Shown here: positions 43,314 to 52,458 of the stretch, one piece after another
Layout: each line of letters opens with the position of its first letter
Position numbering within the stretch: position 1 is the first letter of the stretch
NCBI RefSeq assembly: GCF_001042595.1
Contig: NZ_AP012326.1
Coordinates: forward strand, 1,860,001 to 1,924,000
Source: Bifidobacterium dentium JCM 1195 = DSM 20436
Lineage (GTDB): Bacteria > Actinomycetota > Actinomycetes > Actinomycetales > Bifidobacteriaceae
Direction: 5' to 3'
Length of the DNA stretch: 64,000 bases
The notes under the pieces: generated by a model
What the model saw: only the letters and a program-made list of their open reading frames with translations
Database searches by the model: none
Told to the model about the DNA's origin: nothing
Position numbers and translations under genes: made by a program

Positions 43314-44087
43314 ATGGAAGAGTTCTCACTCAACAGCTTCAATCTGGCGGATAAAGTCGTACTCATCACGGGCGGCGCAAGTGGCTTGGGGCAGTATTAC
43401 ACCCAAGCCGTAAGCAAAGTCGGCGCGGATGTGTTCATCGTCTCCTACGACCGACAAGGGTGGGAGGAGACCCGAGCTGCCGTAGAGACCAATGGACGCA
43501 AGGCAGTATTCATGCTGCAGGACATCACGGAGCCAGGTGCGGCCAAAAAGATCGTTCAACAGGCAATGCAGGAATTTGGACGAATCGATGTGCTCATCAA
43601 CAATGCAGGCATGCAACGCAGACATGAACTCGTGGAATTCCCCGACGAGGATTGGAAAGCCGTCATCGAACTCAATCTCAACGCCCTGTACTACCTTTCC
43701 CACGAAGTCGCAAAGATCATGATTGAGCAAAAAAGCGGCAAAATCGTCAATATCGGTTCCATGCAGTCCTATCGGGCGGGCAAGTTCATCTTTCCGTACG
43801 CGGCAAGCAAGCATGCAGTCATGGGACTGACCCGAGCCTATGCCGATGCCCTGGCCCCCTACAATGTGCAGGTCAATGGTCTCGCTCCCGGCTACATCAA
43901 CACTCCTATGACCAAGGCCCTGCAAGAGGATCCAGTACGAAGCGTTGAAATCCGAGAACATATTCCGGCGGGCCACTGGGGAGAGCCGAAGGAACTGATG
44001 GGAGCGATGGTGTTCCTGTGCTCCACGGCATCCGATTACGTGACCGGTGTCATGCTCCCCGTCGACGGCGGATACCTGCTTCGCTGA
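43314..44087 (+). CDS. SDR dehydrogenase (gluconate 5-dehydrogenase/KduD-like)
   Basis: A 257-residue short-chain dehydrogenase. The cofactor motif is TGGASGLG (about 19-26), then NNAG (about 95-98), Ser in NIGSMQS and YAASK (Tyr/Lys, about 163). The C-terminal YVTGVMLPVDGGYL is usual for the family. The overall pattern resembles gluconate 5-dehydrogenase and 2-deoxy-3-ketogluconate (KduD) enzymes, which interconvert sugar acids with NAD(P). It is divergent from lacI and immediately followed by a truncated GntP-type gluconate permease, which supports sugar-acid metabolism. Confidence 0.85.
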   Translation: MEEFSLNSFNLADKVVLITGGASGLGQYYTQAVSKVGADVFIVSYDRQGWEETRAAVETNGRKAVFMLQDITEPGAAKKIVQQAMQEFGRIDVLINNAGMQRRHELVEFPDEDWKAVIELNLNALYYLSHEVAKIMIEQKSGKIVNIGSMQSYRAGKFIFPYAASKHAVMGLTRAYADALAPYNVQVNGLAPGYINTPMTKALQEDPVRSVEIREHIPAGHWGEPKELMGAMVFLCSTASDYVTGVMLPVDGGYLLR

Positions 44088-44124
44088 CATATCGCCAAAT
44101 ACATGACCTCATACCAAGAAACAT

Positions 44125-44913
44125 AAAGGTACCACCATTGTCGCGGGTCCGCTGTTCAACATGCTCCTGCATCGCGTTCGCCCGGATCTATATCGCACAA
44201 ACATCGACATCGCAGTACTCGGTGATTTCAAAGAATTCAAGGAGGAAGAGACCCCCAGCTTCGCCATCTCCGTACTGACCGCCATGATGCCGGTCATTCT
44301 GATCGCCATCGCAACGATCTGCTCTTTCATTCTGCCGGAAAGCAATCCGGTGAACGAGGCCATCCAAGTCGTCGGGGCACCTGATGCCGCAATGCTGCTT
44401 TCCTTGCTTTTCGCAATCTGGTCGATGGGATTCGCCCGCAAAAAGACCGTGTCCGAAATCAGCACGTCGATGACCGAGTCCGTCAAGCAGATAGCGATGA
44501 TGCTGCTGATTATCGGCGGCGGTGGCGCATTCAAGCAGGTACTTGTCGATGGCGGCATATCTGATTACGTATCCTCGCTGTTCGCCAATCTCAACATGTC
44601 TCCGCTGATTGCCGCCTGGCTGGTGGCCGCAGTATTACGAGTCTGCCTTGGCTCCGCGACCGTGGCGTCTCTCACCGCCGCCGGACTGGTCGCTCCCATG
44701 CTGGCGATGTCTTCAGTCAATCCGGCATTGATGGTGCTGGCAGTGGGTGCAGGATCGGTCATCGCAGATCATGTCAACGACGCCGGCTTCTGGATGATCA
44801 AAGAGTATTTCGGTCTTTCGCTCAAGGAGACGTTCCTGTCTTGGACCACCGCCACTACGGTAATGTCCGTAACCGGACTGGTCTCCATACTGGGCTTGTC
44901 ACTATTCATCTGA
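44125..44913 (+). pseudogene. GntP-family gluconate permease, N-terminally truncated
   Basis: The frame reads KGTTIVAGPLFN, then the hydrophobic C-terminal part of a GntP/gluconate permease: AMMPVILIAIATI, LLIIGGGGAFKQVLVDGGI, RVCLGSATVAS, AGLVAPML and ADHVNDAGFWMIKEYFGLS. Only about 260 of the usual 440-460 residues are present. In-frame TGA at 44104 precedes the homologous part. The first ATG (44161) has no ribosome binding site, and roughly 180 N-terminal residues are missing. A clean terminator follows (44926-44962). A working transporter is unlikely. Confidence 0.8.
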
Positions 44914-44925
44914 CAAGCAACATCC

Positions 44926-44965
44926 AAGCCTGTGGGGCAGCAACGGCATGCCCCACAGGCTTTTC
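44926..44965 (+). terminator. Rho-independent terminator
   Basis: AAGCCTGTGGGGCA (44926-44939) pairs exactly with TGCCCCACAGGCTT (44949-44962), followed by TTCTTAT. It ends the SDR-GntP transcript. Confidence 0.85.
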
Positions 44966-45011
44966 TTATCAGTAGCCGACCGCAGGCCGATTGAAACCGG
45001 CACTCTCGGCC

Positions 45012-46283
45012 CTATGCCTGAAACACGTTGGGATGCTTCGGATCGCCTGGCTCGTCGGCCAGTACACCCTCCAGTCCCAGGAATTCCTGCCAGAATTCCA
45101 GCGAATTGCCATAAGGAGCGGACTGGCGTCCACGTGCCTGCAGATTCGCCTTGGCCTCAAGCACATCCTCCTCGCGAATGCCATCGAAATATGATTCGAG
45201 ACGTTCACGATTCGTGGAGTCGTAGAACAGCGAGCCAATGATTTCAGTAAGCCGTTGCGCACGTGCGATCGGCAATGAATCCCAATGACGGAATTCAATG
45301 AAATTCTTCAGACGAACATCGTTGAAATGCGTGGAGATCACATGATTGATCTCATATGCGTTAAGCTCACGATCCGGATATGCATCGTTCGCGTTCTCGT
45401 AGAATGCAGGATGGTGCAAATCGGCTCCAGGTGTGGCCAGTGCCTCCGGCGTATGCGTCAGATCGGCAAACATCAGCGGTGTGGACAGCACATCCACCGC
45501 GTAATCCTCCCAACCGAAACGCGGGTCAAACAGTCCGGGAATCACATTGGTGCGTTGGAAATCCAAATAATCCCACATGCGTTGACGCAGCAACGGATAA
45601 GGATTTTCCTGCCCTTCGAAATACGGGGTGTTACGGAAAAACCATGCCAGAATCGGACCGATAACCGTTCCCAAACGCAACTTGGCAATCGCATCCCTCT
45701 CGGAAACATAGTCGATGCTCACCTGTGTGGAAGCCGAGCATCGCATCATACACGGGCCGAACTGACCGACGCGGCCAAGATAGGCGGTCATGGCCTTATA
45801 CCGGTCCTTCGGATTGACGGGAATATCGGCATAGCCCGATTTCGGCTGGTAGCCATAGTTCACCAAACGGAAATCCAACTCATCAAGCACCGGATCGACT
45901 TCACGTCGGAACGCACCGTACAGTCTGCTCAGTTCCTCGGGTTTATGCAGGATGCCGAGCGAACATTCGAGCTGGCCACCCGGCTCGAGGGAAACGGAAA
46001 TGCCCTCACGTCCAAGCCCGACAAGACGTCCGTTCTCCCAGTATTCCTTGCTTTCGTCGTAGTATGGACGAATACGGTTCAACAACGCCTCGATACCGTT
46101 TTCCTCGTAATAGTTCACGGCGGTATCGTCACTGTTGTGCACCGGCAGGTGTTCGATCTCCACACCGAAGCCACCGGTTCCACGGCCTTGGCAACCGGAT
46201 TCGAAAAACTTGACCAGGCTTTCCACATGCTTCGGGTTCGGCTCGGTCAGCAGGTGCGCATACGTAATTCTTGGTGCTGTCAT
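45012..46283 (-). CDS. Glutamate-cysteine ligase family protein (GCS2 type)
   Basis: A 423-residue protein. The N-terminus GTGGFGVEIEHLPVH has the Glu pair that binds metal-ATP in the family. Further typical segments are SLEPGGQLECSLGI, MRCSASTQVSIDY and FIEFRHWDSLPIARA. Members join glutamate and cysteine by an ATP-dependent gamma bond; relatives make other gamma-glutamyl amides. No glutathione synthetase is seen nearby. The start at 46283 is preceded by AGGA at eight bases; 46292 is an alternative. It is downstream of a three-unit hairpin array. Confidence 0.8.
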   Translation of the reverse strand: MTAPRITYAHLLTEPNPKHVESLVKFFESGCQGRGTGGFGVEIEHLPVHNSDDTAVNYYEENGIEALLNRIRPYYDESKEYWENGRLVGLGREGISVSLEPGGQLECSLGILHKPEELSRLYGAFRREVDPVLDELDFRLVNYGYQPKSGYADIPVNPKDRYKAMTAYLGRVGQFGPCMMRCSASTQVSIDYVSERDAIAKLRLGTVIGPILAWFFRNTPYFEGQENPYPLLRQRMWDYLDFQRTNVIPGLFDPRFGWEDYAVDVLSTPLMFADLTHTPEALATPGADLHHPAFYENANDAYPDRELNAYEINHVISTHFNDVRLKNFIEFRHWDSLPIARAQRLTEIIGSLFYDSTNRERLESYFDGIREEDVLEAKANLQARGRQSAPYGNSLEFWQEFLGLEGVLADEPGDPKHPNVFQA

Positions 46284-46359
46284 GATGGTCATCCTAACGA
46301 AAATCGGCATCCGCAACGCAGGAACCGCTATATGGAAAATCGATAACGCTTATACGCCA

Positions 46360-46511
46360 CCTCAATCTGCCGACGCTGAGGGCCCGCCACCGTCGGTAGA
46401 TTGAGGCTGATCTCAATCTACCGACGCTCAGACCGTCTCACCGTCGGCAGATTGGGACGACTTCCAAACTACCGACGCTCAGACCGTTTCAGCGTCGGCA
46501 GATTGAGGAAG
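46360..46511. repeat. Three-unit 51-bp tandem hairpin array
   Basis: Three successive hairpins have CCGACG cores starting at 46370, 46421 and 46472, an exact 51-bp period. Each unit reads CTCAATCT(A/G)CCGACGCT(C/G)AG, about 10-14 loop bases, then GTCGG(C/T)AGATTG(A/G)G, so arms of about 13-15 bp pair. The third unit has extended outer arms CTTCC...GGAAG. The array fills the gap between the 1,624-residue protein gene (ends 46515) and the ligase gene. It may act as a multi-hairpin terminator or be a local amplification of one. Confidence 0.8.
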
Positions 46512-46514
46512 GCA

Positions 46515-49500
46515 CTAGGCTGCGGGCTCAGACTGGTGGGCCCTATACGCCTTCTTCGCCGCCGAAATCATCAGCTTGATACGGTTGAGCTGGTTGGCTT
46601 CGGAAGCGCCCGGATCATAGTCGATGGATACGATGTTGGCCTCCGGATGCAGACGCCGAATCTTGCCGAACATGCCTCGGCCGGTCACATGGTTCGGCAG
46701 ACAGGCGAACGGCTGCGCACAAATCACGTTCGGGCATCCCGATTCGATGAGTTCCAGAATCTCGGCGGTCAGCAGCCAGCCTTCGCCGGCCTGTACGCCC
46801 ACGGAAGTGACCTCACCGGCCTTCTTGACCAGTTCAGGCATCGGCAGGTCCTGGGAGAACTTGCCGTTTGCCAGACCGATTGCCTTGCGCACCGGATTCA
46901 AATACAGGTCCAAGCCCTTACGCATCAAGGCATAGCCAAGCTTGCTGCCACCCATGCCGAGATAGTGCTCGTTCCAGTCGGCAATGTACGGACGGGTGGT
47001 CATGAACTCCATGATTCCCGGCACCACGGCCTCGCAATCCTGTGATTCAATCACATCGACCACGTGATTGTTGGCATCCGGCTGGTACTTGACCAGAATC
47101 TCACCGACTACGCCGACGCGCACCTTGCGCGGCTCGTCTTTCAACGGCAACTTGTCGAAGGACCTGACGATTTCCTTGACAAGCTCCTGATACGGCAGAT
47201 ACCCTTTGCCGATGAACTTGCGTGCCGTCTTGGAGAAACCGTGATGTTCAAGCGTTTCACGCACGATGACATCCCACGTCTCATACAGCTTGTCGGCACT
47301 TCCTGCGGTCACTTCGTACGGACGCACCCGATACAGGCATTTCATCAGCAGATCGCCGATGACCAGCGCCTTGACGGCACGATGCAGCAGAGATGGGGTC
47401 GCCTTGAAGCCCGGATTGTCTTCGATACCTTGAGTGGAGATGGCAATGACCGGAATCTGCGGATAGCCGGCATCCACCAGCGCCTTGCGGATCAGGCCGA
47501 AGTAGTTGGTGGCGCGGCACATGCCGCCGGTCTGCGTGATGGCGAGCGCAGTGGTGTCCGGATCATACTTGCCTTCCAGAATCGCATTCACAAGCTGGCC
47601 GATAACCATGATGGCCGGATAGCAGGCATCGTTGTTCACGTACTTCAGGCCGATTTCGACATCATCGCGGCTGGCGTGCTTGAGAATGTCGAATTTATAA
47701 CCGCCGGAACGGATCACGGATTCCACCAATGAGAAGTGAATCGGGCTCATCTGCGGAGCCACGATGGTGTAGTCCTTCATATCCTTGCCGAATGGAATGC
47801 GGTTCGCATATTTCGACATGGTGGCGGAATTATGAGCCGTCTTCTTGCCTTCCCGACTTTCGCCGATGCCATTTTCAGCGGCACGCCTGGATGCGGCCTT
47901 CACGGCTTCGGTAAGCTTCGGATTGGCCTTCATCACCGTATCGAGCATGATCTGACGGCCCGGAGTCGGGGCGGCGGAACCGGTCTTGCGGAATCCACCC
48001 TGTCCGGCCTGCTTGATGGCCGCGGTTTCGGCGGCCTTGAGCTCAGCCTCAGCGGCCTTGAGCTGTGCCTTGACCTCGTCAAGCTTGGCTTTGGCGTCGG
48101 CTACGGCGTCGGCATTGCCGGGTTGATCCTGCTTGGTGGGCATGGATGCGGCAACGGCGCGCTTGTGATTGCGTTCGCGCTCCTCGACGGCGGCCTTGAG
48201 CGAACGCAGTCGAATCTTGGCCGCACCCAGATTGGACACCTCGTCGATTTTCAGCATGGTGTACACGTCGGCCTTGTCCGCAAGGATTTCGGACACCTGA
48301 TCCGTGGTGATGGCGTCAAGACCGCAGCCAAAGGAGTTGAGCTGCACGAGTTCGAGCCCCGGATAGGAGGCCACGAAGTTGGCGGCCGCATACAGTCGGG
48401 AATGGTAGGCCCACTGATTGGTGACGCGCAATGGCATCTTGGTCACCTTGCGGTCACCGACATGGCGGAATCCGTTGGCGTTCTTCTTACGCGGATCCTC
48501 CTCGCCCTCGGCCAGGAATTCGCTCAGGGCGAGCTTCTGCCCCGGCTGCAGTTCACAAATCGAATCCTCGGAGAGCACCACCATGCCGAGCGCGCAGATA
48601 GTTTCCGGAATACCATGATTGACTTCCGGATCGATATGATAGGGCCTGCCCGCAAGCACGATGCCGCGGCAGTTGTGTTCCTTCATGTAGGCGAGCGCCT
48701 TCAGGCCCTCCATCTGCACGTCGTGCTTGAACACCTCGTTTTCGGCGTAGGCGGCCTTAACCGCGGTCTCGGCTTCCTCGCGGGTCACGTCAGCCCAGGC
48801 GAACTCCTCGACGATACGGTCGATCATAAGTTCGTGGTTGGCCATGTTGAAGTACGGGCGCATGTAGCGCACGCCTTCCTCACGCAGTTCGGGCATGTTC
48901 GCACCGATGACCACCGGATAGTTGGCCACGACCGGACAGTTGTAATGGTTGTCGGTGTCCGGAACCAGGTTCTCCTCATATGACACGCACGGGTAGAAGA
49001 TGGTCTTGATGCCCTTGTTGAGCAGCCATTTGACATGGCCGTGCACCAGTTTGGCCGGATAGCAGATGTTCTCGGAGGCGATCGATTCGATGCCGGTCTC
49101 GAACAGCTCGTGCGAGCTACGGCCGGAAATCATTACCTTGAAGCCGAGCGAAGTGAGCAGCGTGAACCAGAACGGATAGTTCTCATACATGTTGAGCACG
49201 CGTGGAATGCCGATTTCGCCACGGGTGGCCTTCTTGTCGGTGAGCCTGCGGTAGGCGAAGCAACGCTTGTACTTGTAGTCGTACAGGTTCGGCCTGTCGG
49301 AGCGTTGCTTTTTGGAGTCGCCGCCGCGTTCGCAGCGGTTGCCGGTCACATAGCGCGAGCCGTCCTGGAAAGTGGTGATGGTGAGCTTGCAGTGGTTCTG
49401 GCATAGCTTACATACGTCACGTTCGGAGGTCATCGACAGGTGGTCGAGGTCCTCGCCGGAGATGATGTTCGATGCAGTGTGCGTCACGCCGTCGATCACG

Positions 49501-51389
49501 ATCTGCTTGATGCCGGTGTTCGCCGCATCGTCAGGTTCGCCATCAAGTCCGTCGGATACATCGGAATAATGCATGCGCGCGGTCAGGGCCGCTCCATACG
49601 CACCCATGAGGCCCGCGATGTTCGGTCGGGTGACCTCACGTTCGGTGAGCAGTTCGAAGGCGCGTAGCACGGCATCATTGAGGAACGTACCGCCCTGCAC
49701 CACCACGGTGTCACCGAGTTCGCCCGAATCACGCAGCTTGATGACCTTATACAAGGCGTTGCGCACCACGGAGTAGCACAAACCGGCCGCGATGTCCTCC
49801 ATCGAGGCGCCTTCCTTCTGCGCCTGCTTGACGGATGAGTTCATGAAGACGGTGCAACGCGAGCCCAAATCCACCGGATGTGTGGAGTTCAGGGCCGCCT
49901 GCGTGAATTCCTGAATGGTCAGGCCCATGGATTGCGCGAAGGTTTGCAGGAACGAGCCACAGCCCGAGGAACAGGCCTCGTTCACGGCGATGGAGTCGAT
50001 TACGCCGTCCGAAATGGCCAGATACTTCATATCCTGGCCGCCGATGTCGATGACGGCGGTGACGCCCGGGCTCGCCATTTCGGCACCGCGGTAATGGGCC
50101 ATGGTTTCAACCACGCCTTCGTCAAGGTGCAGGCCAGTGGTGATTAGGCCTTCGCCGTAACCGGTTGCGCAGGAGCGCGCGATCCACGCGTCTTGCGGCA
50201 GTTCGTTCTGAATTTTCTTGACGATGTTCACGGCGGCGGTCAGCGGGCTGCCTTCGTTGGTCGCGTATGATGACCATACGATTTCACGGTCATCGTTCAC
50301 CAGCGTCGCCTTGATGGTGGTCGATCCGGCGTCGATGCCGAGGAAATGAGGACCGATTGCACCTTCCAGCGTACCGATATGCACATGCTCGCGATGATGA
50401 CGTTCGTTGAACGCCTCACGTTCCGCTTCGGTCGGGAACAGCGGAGGCATGGTCGGCGTGTTCGCAGGCAGATTCTTCAAATCCTCGAGATTCTCGAGAA
50501 TATCCTCGCAGGTACGTGCCTCGAAATGAACGCCGTCTTCCAGCTGGTCGGGCTCGCCCGCCAACAATGCCGAACCGAAGGCCACATACAGGTGAGCGTC
50601 GGTCGGCACGATGAATTCGTCGACCTTGCCTTCAAGGGCGCGGTGGAAGGCTTCGCGTAGTTCAGACATGAAGAAGAGCGGCCCGCCAAGAAAGATCACG
50701 GTGCCGTGAATCGGTCGGCCGGAAGCCAGGCCTGCGATGGTCTGTGTGGCCACGGCGGTGAAGATGGAGGCAGCCAGATCGGGCTTCGCCGCGCCATCGT
50801 TGATGAGCGGCTGCAAATCGGTTTTGGCGAATACGCCGCATCGCGAAGCAATCGGATAGAGCGTCTCGTAACTTTTGGCCATGTCGTTGAGCCCCGCCGC
50901 ATCGGTGTCGAGCAGGGTGGCCATCTGGTCGATGAACGCGCCGGTACCGCCGGCGCATGAACCGTTCATGCGCTGTTCCGGAGTCGGCTTCAAGTAGGTG
51001 ATCTTGGCATCCTCGCCGCCGAGTTCGATGATCACGTCGGCCTGCGGATATTCCTGATCGATGGCGCGGGTCTCGGCGATGACCTCCTGCACGAATGGTA
51101 CATGGAGATTGTCGGCCAGAGCCAGGCCGCCGGAGCCGGTAATGGCCAGTCGGATCGGCTCATCGCCACGATCCCGAGCCACGAGTTCCTTGTGAATGTC
51201 TTCAAGCAGTCCCGCCACTGTGGCGCGTACGTTGGCGTGATGACGACGATAGTCGGAGAAGAGCACGCCATCGAGCGCGTCGGTCTGGTCGAGCACCACG
51301 GCCTTCACCGTGGTCGAACCGATGTCAAGACCTACACGCAACGGCTTCGTATCGCGGGATTCGACCGCGGTATCTGCTGCTTCAACCAT
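46515..51389 (-). CDS. Giant acyl-CoA dehydratase activase-related protein (fused BadF/BcrA ATPases plus DUF2229-type region)
   Basis: A 1,624-residue cytoplasmic protein. The first ASKHA ATPase (about 15-280) has VGLDIGSTTVKAVV and GGTGAFIDQMATLL. The second (about 345-610) has GIDAGSTTIKATLV and CSSGCGSFLQTFAQ, with Fe-S-type cysteines. A cysteine cluster CKLCQNHC...CERGGD follows (about 660-695). Next is a DUF2229-type region (about 715-1000: IGIPRVLNMYENYPFWFTLL, NICYPAKLVHGHVKWLL), then an Ala/Lys/Glu coiled-coil linker (about 1075-1120). A HgdB/CoA-dehydratase-like tail ends the protein (about 1200-1600: YVNNDACYPAIMVIGQ, TGGMCRATNY). Homologous activases use ATP and a [4Fe-4S] cluster to fire electrons into 2-hydroxyacyl-CoA dehydratases or benzoyl-CoA reductases. 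The substrate here is unknown. The start at 51389 follows GAGG. Confidence 0.88.
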   Translation of the reverse strand: MVEAADTAVESRDTKPLRVGLDIGSTTVKAVVLDQTDALDGVLFSDYRRHHANVRATVAGLLEDIHKELVARDRGDEPIRLAITGSGGLALADNLHVPFVQEVIAETRAIDQEYPQADVIIELGGEDAKITYLKPTPEQRMNGSCAGGTGAFIDQMATLLDTDAAGLNDMAKSYETLYPIASRCGVFAKTDLQPLINDGAAKPDLAASIFTAVATQTIAGLASGRPIHGTVIFLGGPLFFMSELREAFHRALEGKVDEFIVPTDAHLYVAFGSALLAGEPDQLEDGVHFEARTCEDILENLEDLKNLPANTPTMPPLFPTEAEREAFNERHHREHVHIGTLEGAIGPHFLGIDAGSTTIKATLVNDDREIVWSSYATNEGSPLTAAVNIVKKIQNELPQDAWIARSCATGYGEGLITTGLHLDEGVVETMAHYRGAEMASPGVTAVIDIGGQDMKYLAISDGVIDSIAVNEACSSGCGSFLQTFAQSMGLTIQEFTQAALNSTHPVDLGSRCTVFMNSSVKQAQKEGASMEDIAAGLCYSVVRNALYKVIKLRDSGELGDTVVVQGGTFLNDAVLRAFELLTEREVTRPNIAGLMGAYGAALTARMHYSDVSDGLDGEPDDAANTGIKQIVIDGVTHTASNIISGEDLDHLSMTSERDVCKLCQNHCKLTITTFQDGSRYVTGNRCERGGDSKKQRSDRPNLYDYKYKRCFAYRRLTDKKATRGEIGIPRVLNMYENYPFWFTLLTSLGFKVMISGRSSHELFETGIESIASENICYPAKLVHGHVKWLLNKGIKTIFYPCVSYEENLVPDTDNHYNCPVVANYPVVIGANMPELREEGVRYMRPYFNMANHELMIDRIVEEFAWADVTREEAETAVKAAYAENEVFKHDVQMEGLKALAYMKEHNCRGIVLAGRPYHIDPEVNHGIPETICALGMVVLSEDSICELQPGQKLALSEFLAEGEEDPRKKNANGFRHVGDRKVTKMPLRVTNQWAYHSRLYAAANFVASYPGLELVQLNSFGCGLDAITTDQVSEILADKADVYTMLKIDEVSNLGAAKIRLRSLKAAVEERERNHKRAVAASMPTKQDQPGNADAVADAKAKLDEVKAQLKAAEAELKAAETAAIKQAGQGGFRKTGSAAPTPGRQIMLDTVMKANPKLTEAVKAASRRAAENGIGESREGKKTAHNSATMSKYANRIPFGKDMKDYTIVAPQMSPIHFSLVESVIRSGGYKFDILKHASRDDVEIGLKYVNNDACYPAIMVIGQLVNAILEGKYDPDTTALAITQTGGMCRATNYFGLIRKALVDAGYPQIPVIAISTQGIEDNPGFKATPSLLHRAVKALVIGDLLMKCLYRVRPYEVTAGSADKLYETWDVIVRETLEHHGFSKTARKFIGKGYLPYQELVKEIVRSFDKLPLKDEPRKVRVGVVGEILVKYQPDANNHVVDVIESQDCEAVVPGIMEFMTTRPYIADWNEHYLGMGGSKLGYALMRKGLDLYLNPVRKAIGLANGKFSQDLPMPELVKKAGEVTSVGVQAGEGWLLTAEILELIESGCPNVICAQPFACLPNHVTGRGMFGKIRRLHPEANIVSIDYDPGASEANQLNRIKLMISAAKKAYRAHQSEPAA

Positions 51390-51581
51390 GTATACCTCTA
51401 TACCTATTCGTAGTGCCGGTAGGCCTCCCCCGTGTCCCCACAGGTGACCATGGCCCGGTTATCCAAATATGTAATGGTAGTCTGTGGCCACGCCTAAGCG
51501 ACCATCGTGCCGCATGATTCGCGCGACACAAGGCGTAATTTAGACAATTATTTTAGTCAGCCTGTATAGTTTTCAAGATGG

Positions 51582-51612
51582 TCAAGGGGACACCCTTCAG
51601 GAAGCGTCCCCC
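51582..51612 (-). terminator. Possible terminator after nrdG
   Basis: AGGGGGACG on the minus strand pairs with GTCCCCTT over 7-8 bp around the nrdG stop codon (51597-51599). No T-tract follows, so this is tentative. Confidence 0.4.
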
Positions 51613-52310
51613 TCCCCCGCGGCACGGTCCTTGCCGTAGATTTCCGGAATGACGCGGAGTTGGTCGTGCAGTTTCGGCCAAATGACGATTTCGCCGGATT
51701 CCAGTGATTTCGGCACGTCAATGATGCGTTGGTTGGAGCTTCCACGGAACTGCAGCAACGAGTCATGCAGATCCTTGATATAACGACCATCGACAAGAAT
51801 GTCGACCAACTCAAGTAGCTCTCGCTTGTCGGGACTTTCGCCTTCACGCATGAGCTCCTCCCACGTATAGCCGGTCCAGCACCAGATGTCTTTGGTATGT
51901 CCGTACCGTTCGCGGATCTTGCGCGCCAAAGGAATCAGGATGCCGGTGTTGAGCATCGGCTCGCCGCCGAGGAAGGTAATGCCCTGAACGAAGCTTTGCC
52001 CGACATCTTCGAGAATCTGCGCTTCCAGTCTGTCATTGTACTCATGCCCGGCCTGAAAATCCCAGATCGAGGAGTTATAGCAGCCTTCGCAGTAGAACGG
52101 GCAACCCGAAACATACAATGAGCAGCGAATCCCTTCGCCATCGGTCATGAGAAAACGTTTGTAGTCGGCCACCATGTTGTGACTCATCCGGTTCGTCCAT
52201 TGGCCGGCTTTGGGGTTATTGGAGCGTTCGGTGGGGATGAACGGCCCACGATCATGTTCGTTCGGCGCGAAATCATGTCGTTTGATCGCCGTGCTGACGC
52301 TGCTGATCAC
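51597..52310 (-). CDS. nrdG: Anaerobic ribonucleotide reductase activating enzyme
   Basis: A 237-residue radical-SAM activase. The cluster motif C-x3-C-x2-C is in SGCPFYCEGC (about 69-78), and GITFLGGEP binds SAM. It generates the glycyl radical on NrdD, using SAM and reduced flavodoxin or ferredoxin. The first 45 residues extend beyond the short homologues. The GTG start at 52310 is supported by GAGGAGG six bases upstream. It is 148 bp downstream of nrdD, with hairpin-forming sequence between, and is probably in the same transcript. Confidence 0.93.
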   Translation of the reverse strand: MISSVSTAIKRHDFAPNEHDRGPFIPTERSNNPKAGQWTNRMSHNMVADYKRFLMTDGEGIRCSLYVSGCPFYCEGCYNSSIWDFQAGHEYNDRLEAQILEDVGQSFVQGITFLGGEPMLNTGILIPLARKIRERYGHTKDIWCWTGYTWEELMREGESPDKRELLELVDILVDGRYIKDLHDSLLQFRGSSNQRIIDVPKSLESGEIVIWPKLHDQLRVIPEIYGKDRAAGEGDAS

Positions 52311-52322
52311 ATCTGCCTCCTC

Positions 52323-52452
52323 GATAACACATACCCCTCTCGCAAGGGAGGTGGCATGCGAAGTATGACGAAGGGAGGGACAGTGAAGTCTAGGCTCCCT
52401 GATCCCTCCCTACCAAGCTTCGTCGGATGCCCCTCGTCATGAGGGGCATTAC
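52323..52452. other. Hairpin-rich nrdD-nrdG spacer
   Basis: The 148-bp spacer holds CCCCTCTCGCAAGGGAGG (52335-52352), AGGGAGGGA with TCCCTCCCT (52372-52380 and 52403-52411) and GATGCCCCTC-GTCAT-GAGGGGCATT (52426-52450). Nested outer arms GCATGCGAAG/CTTCG...GATGC surround the middle one. It may be an attenuator between the two genes, or the relic of a small palindromic element. Confidence 0.55.
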
Positions 52453-52458
52453 ATGACT

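Noticed and set aside
44161..44913. Intact small GntP-type transporter starting at ATG 44161
   Set aside because: Homology continues upstream of this ATG in the same frame to near 44125, no ribosome binding site precedes it, and about 40 percent of the family length is missing.
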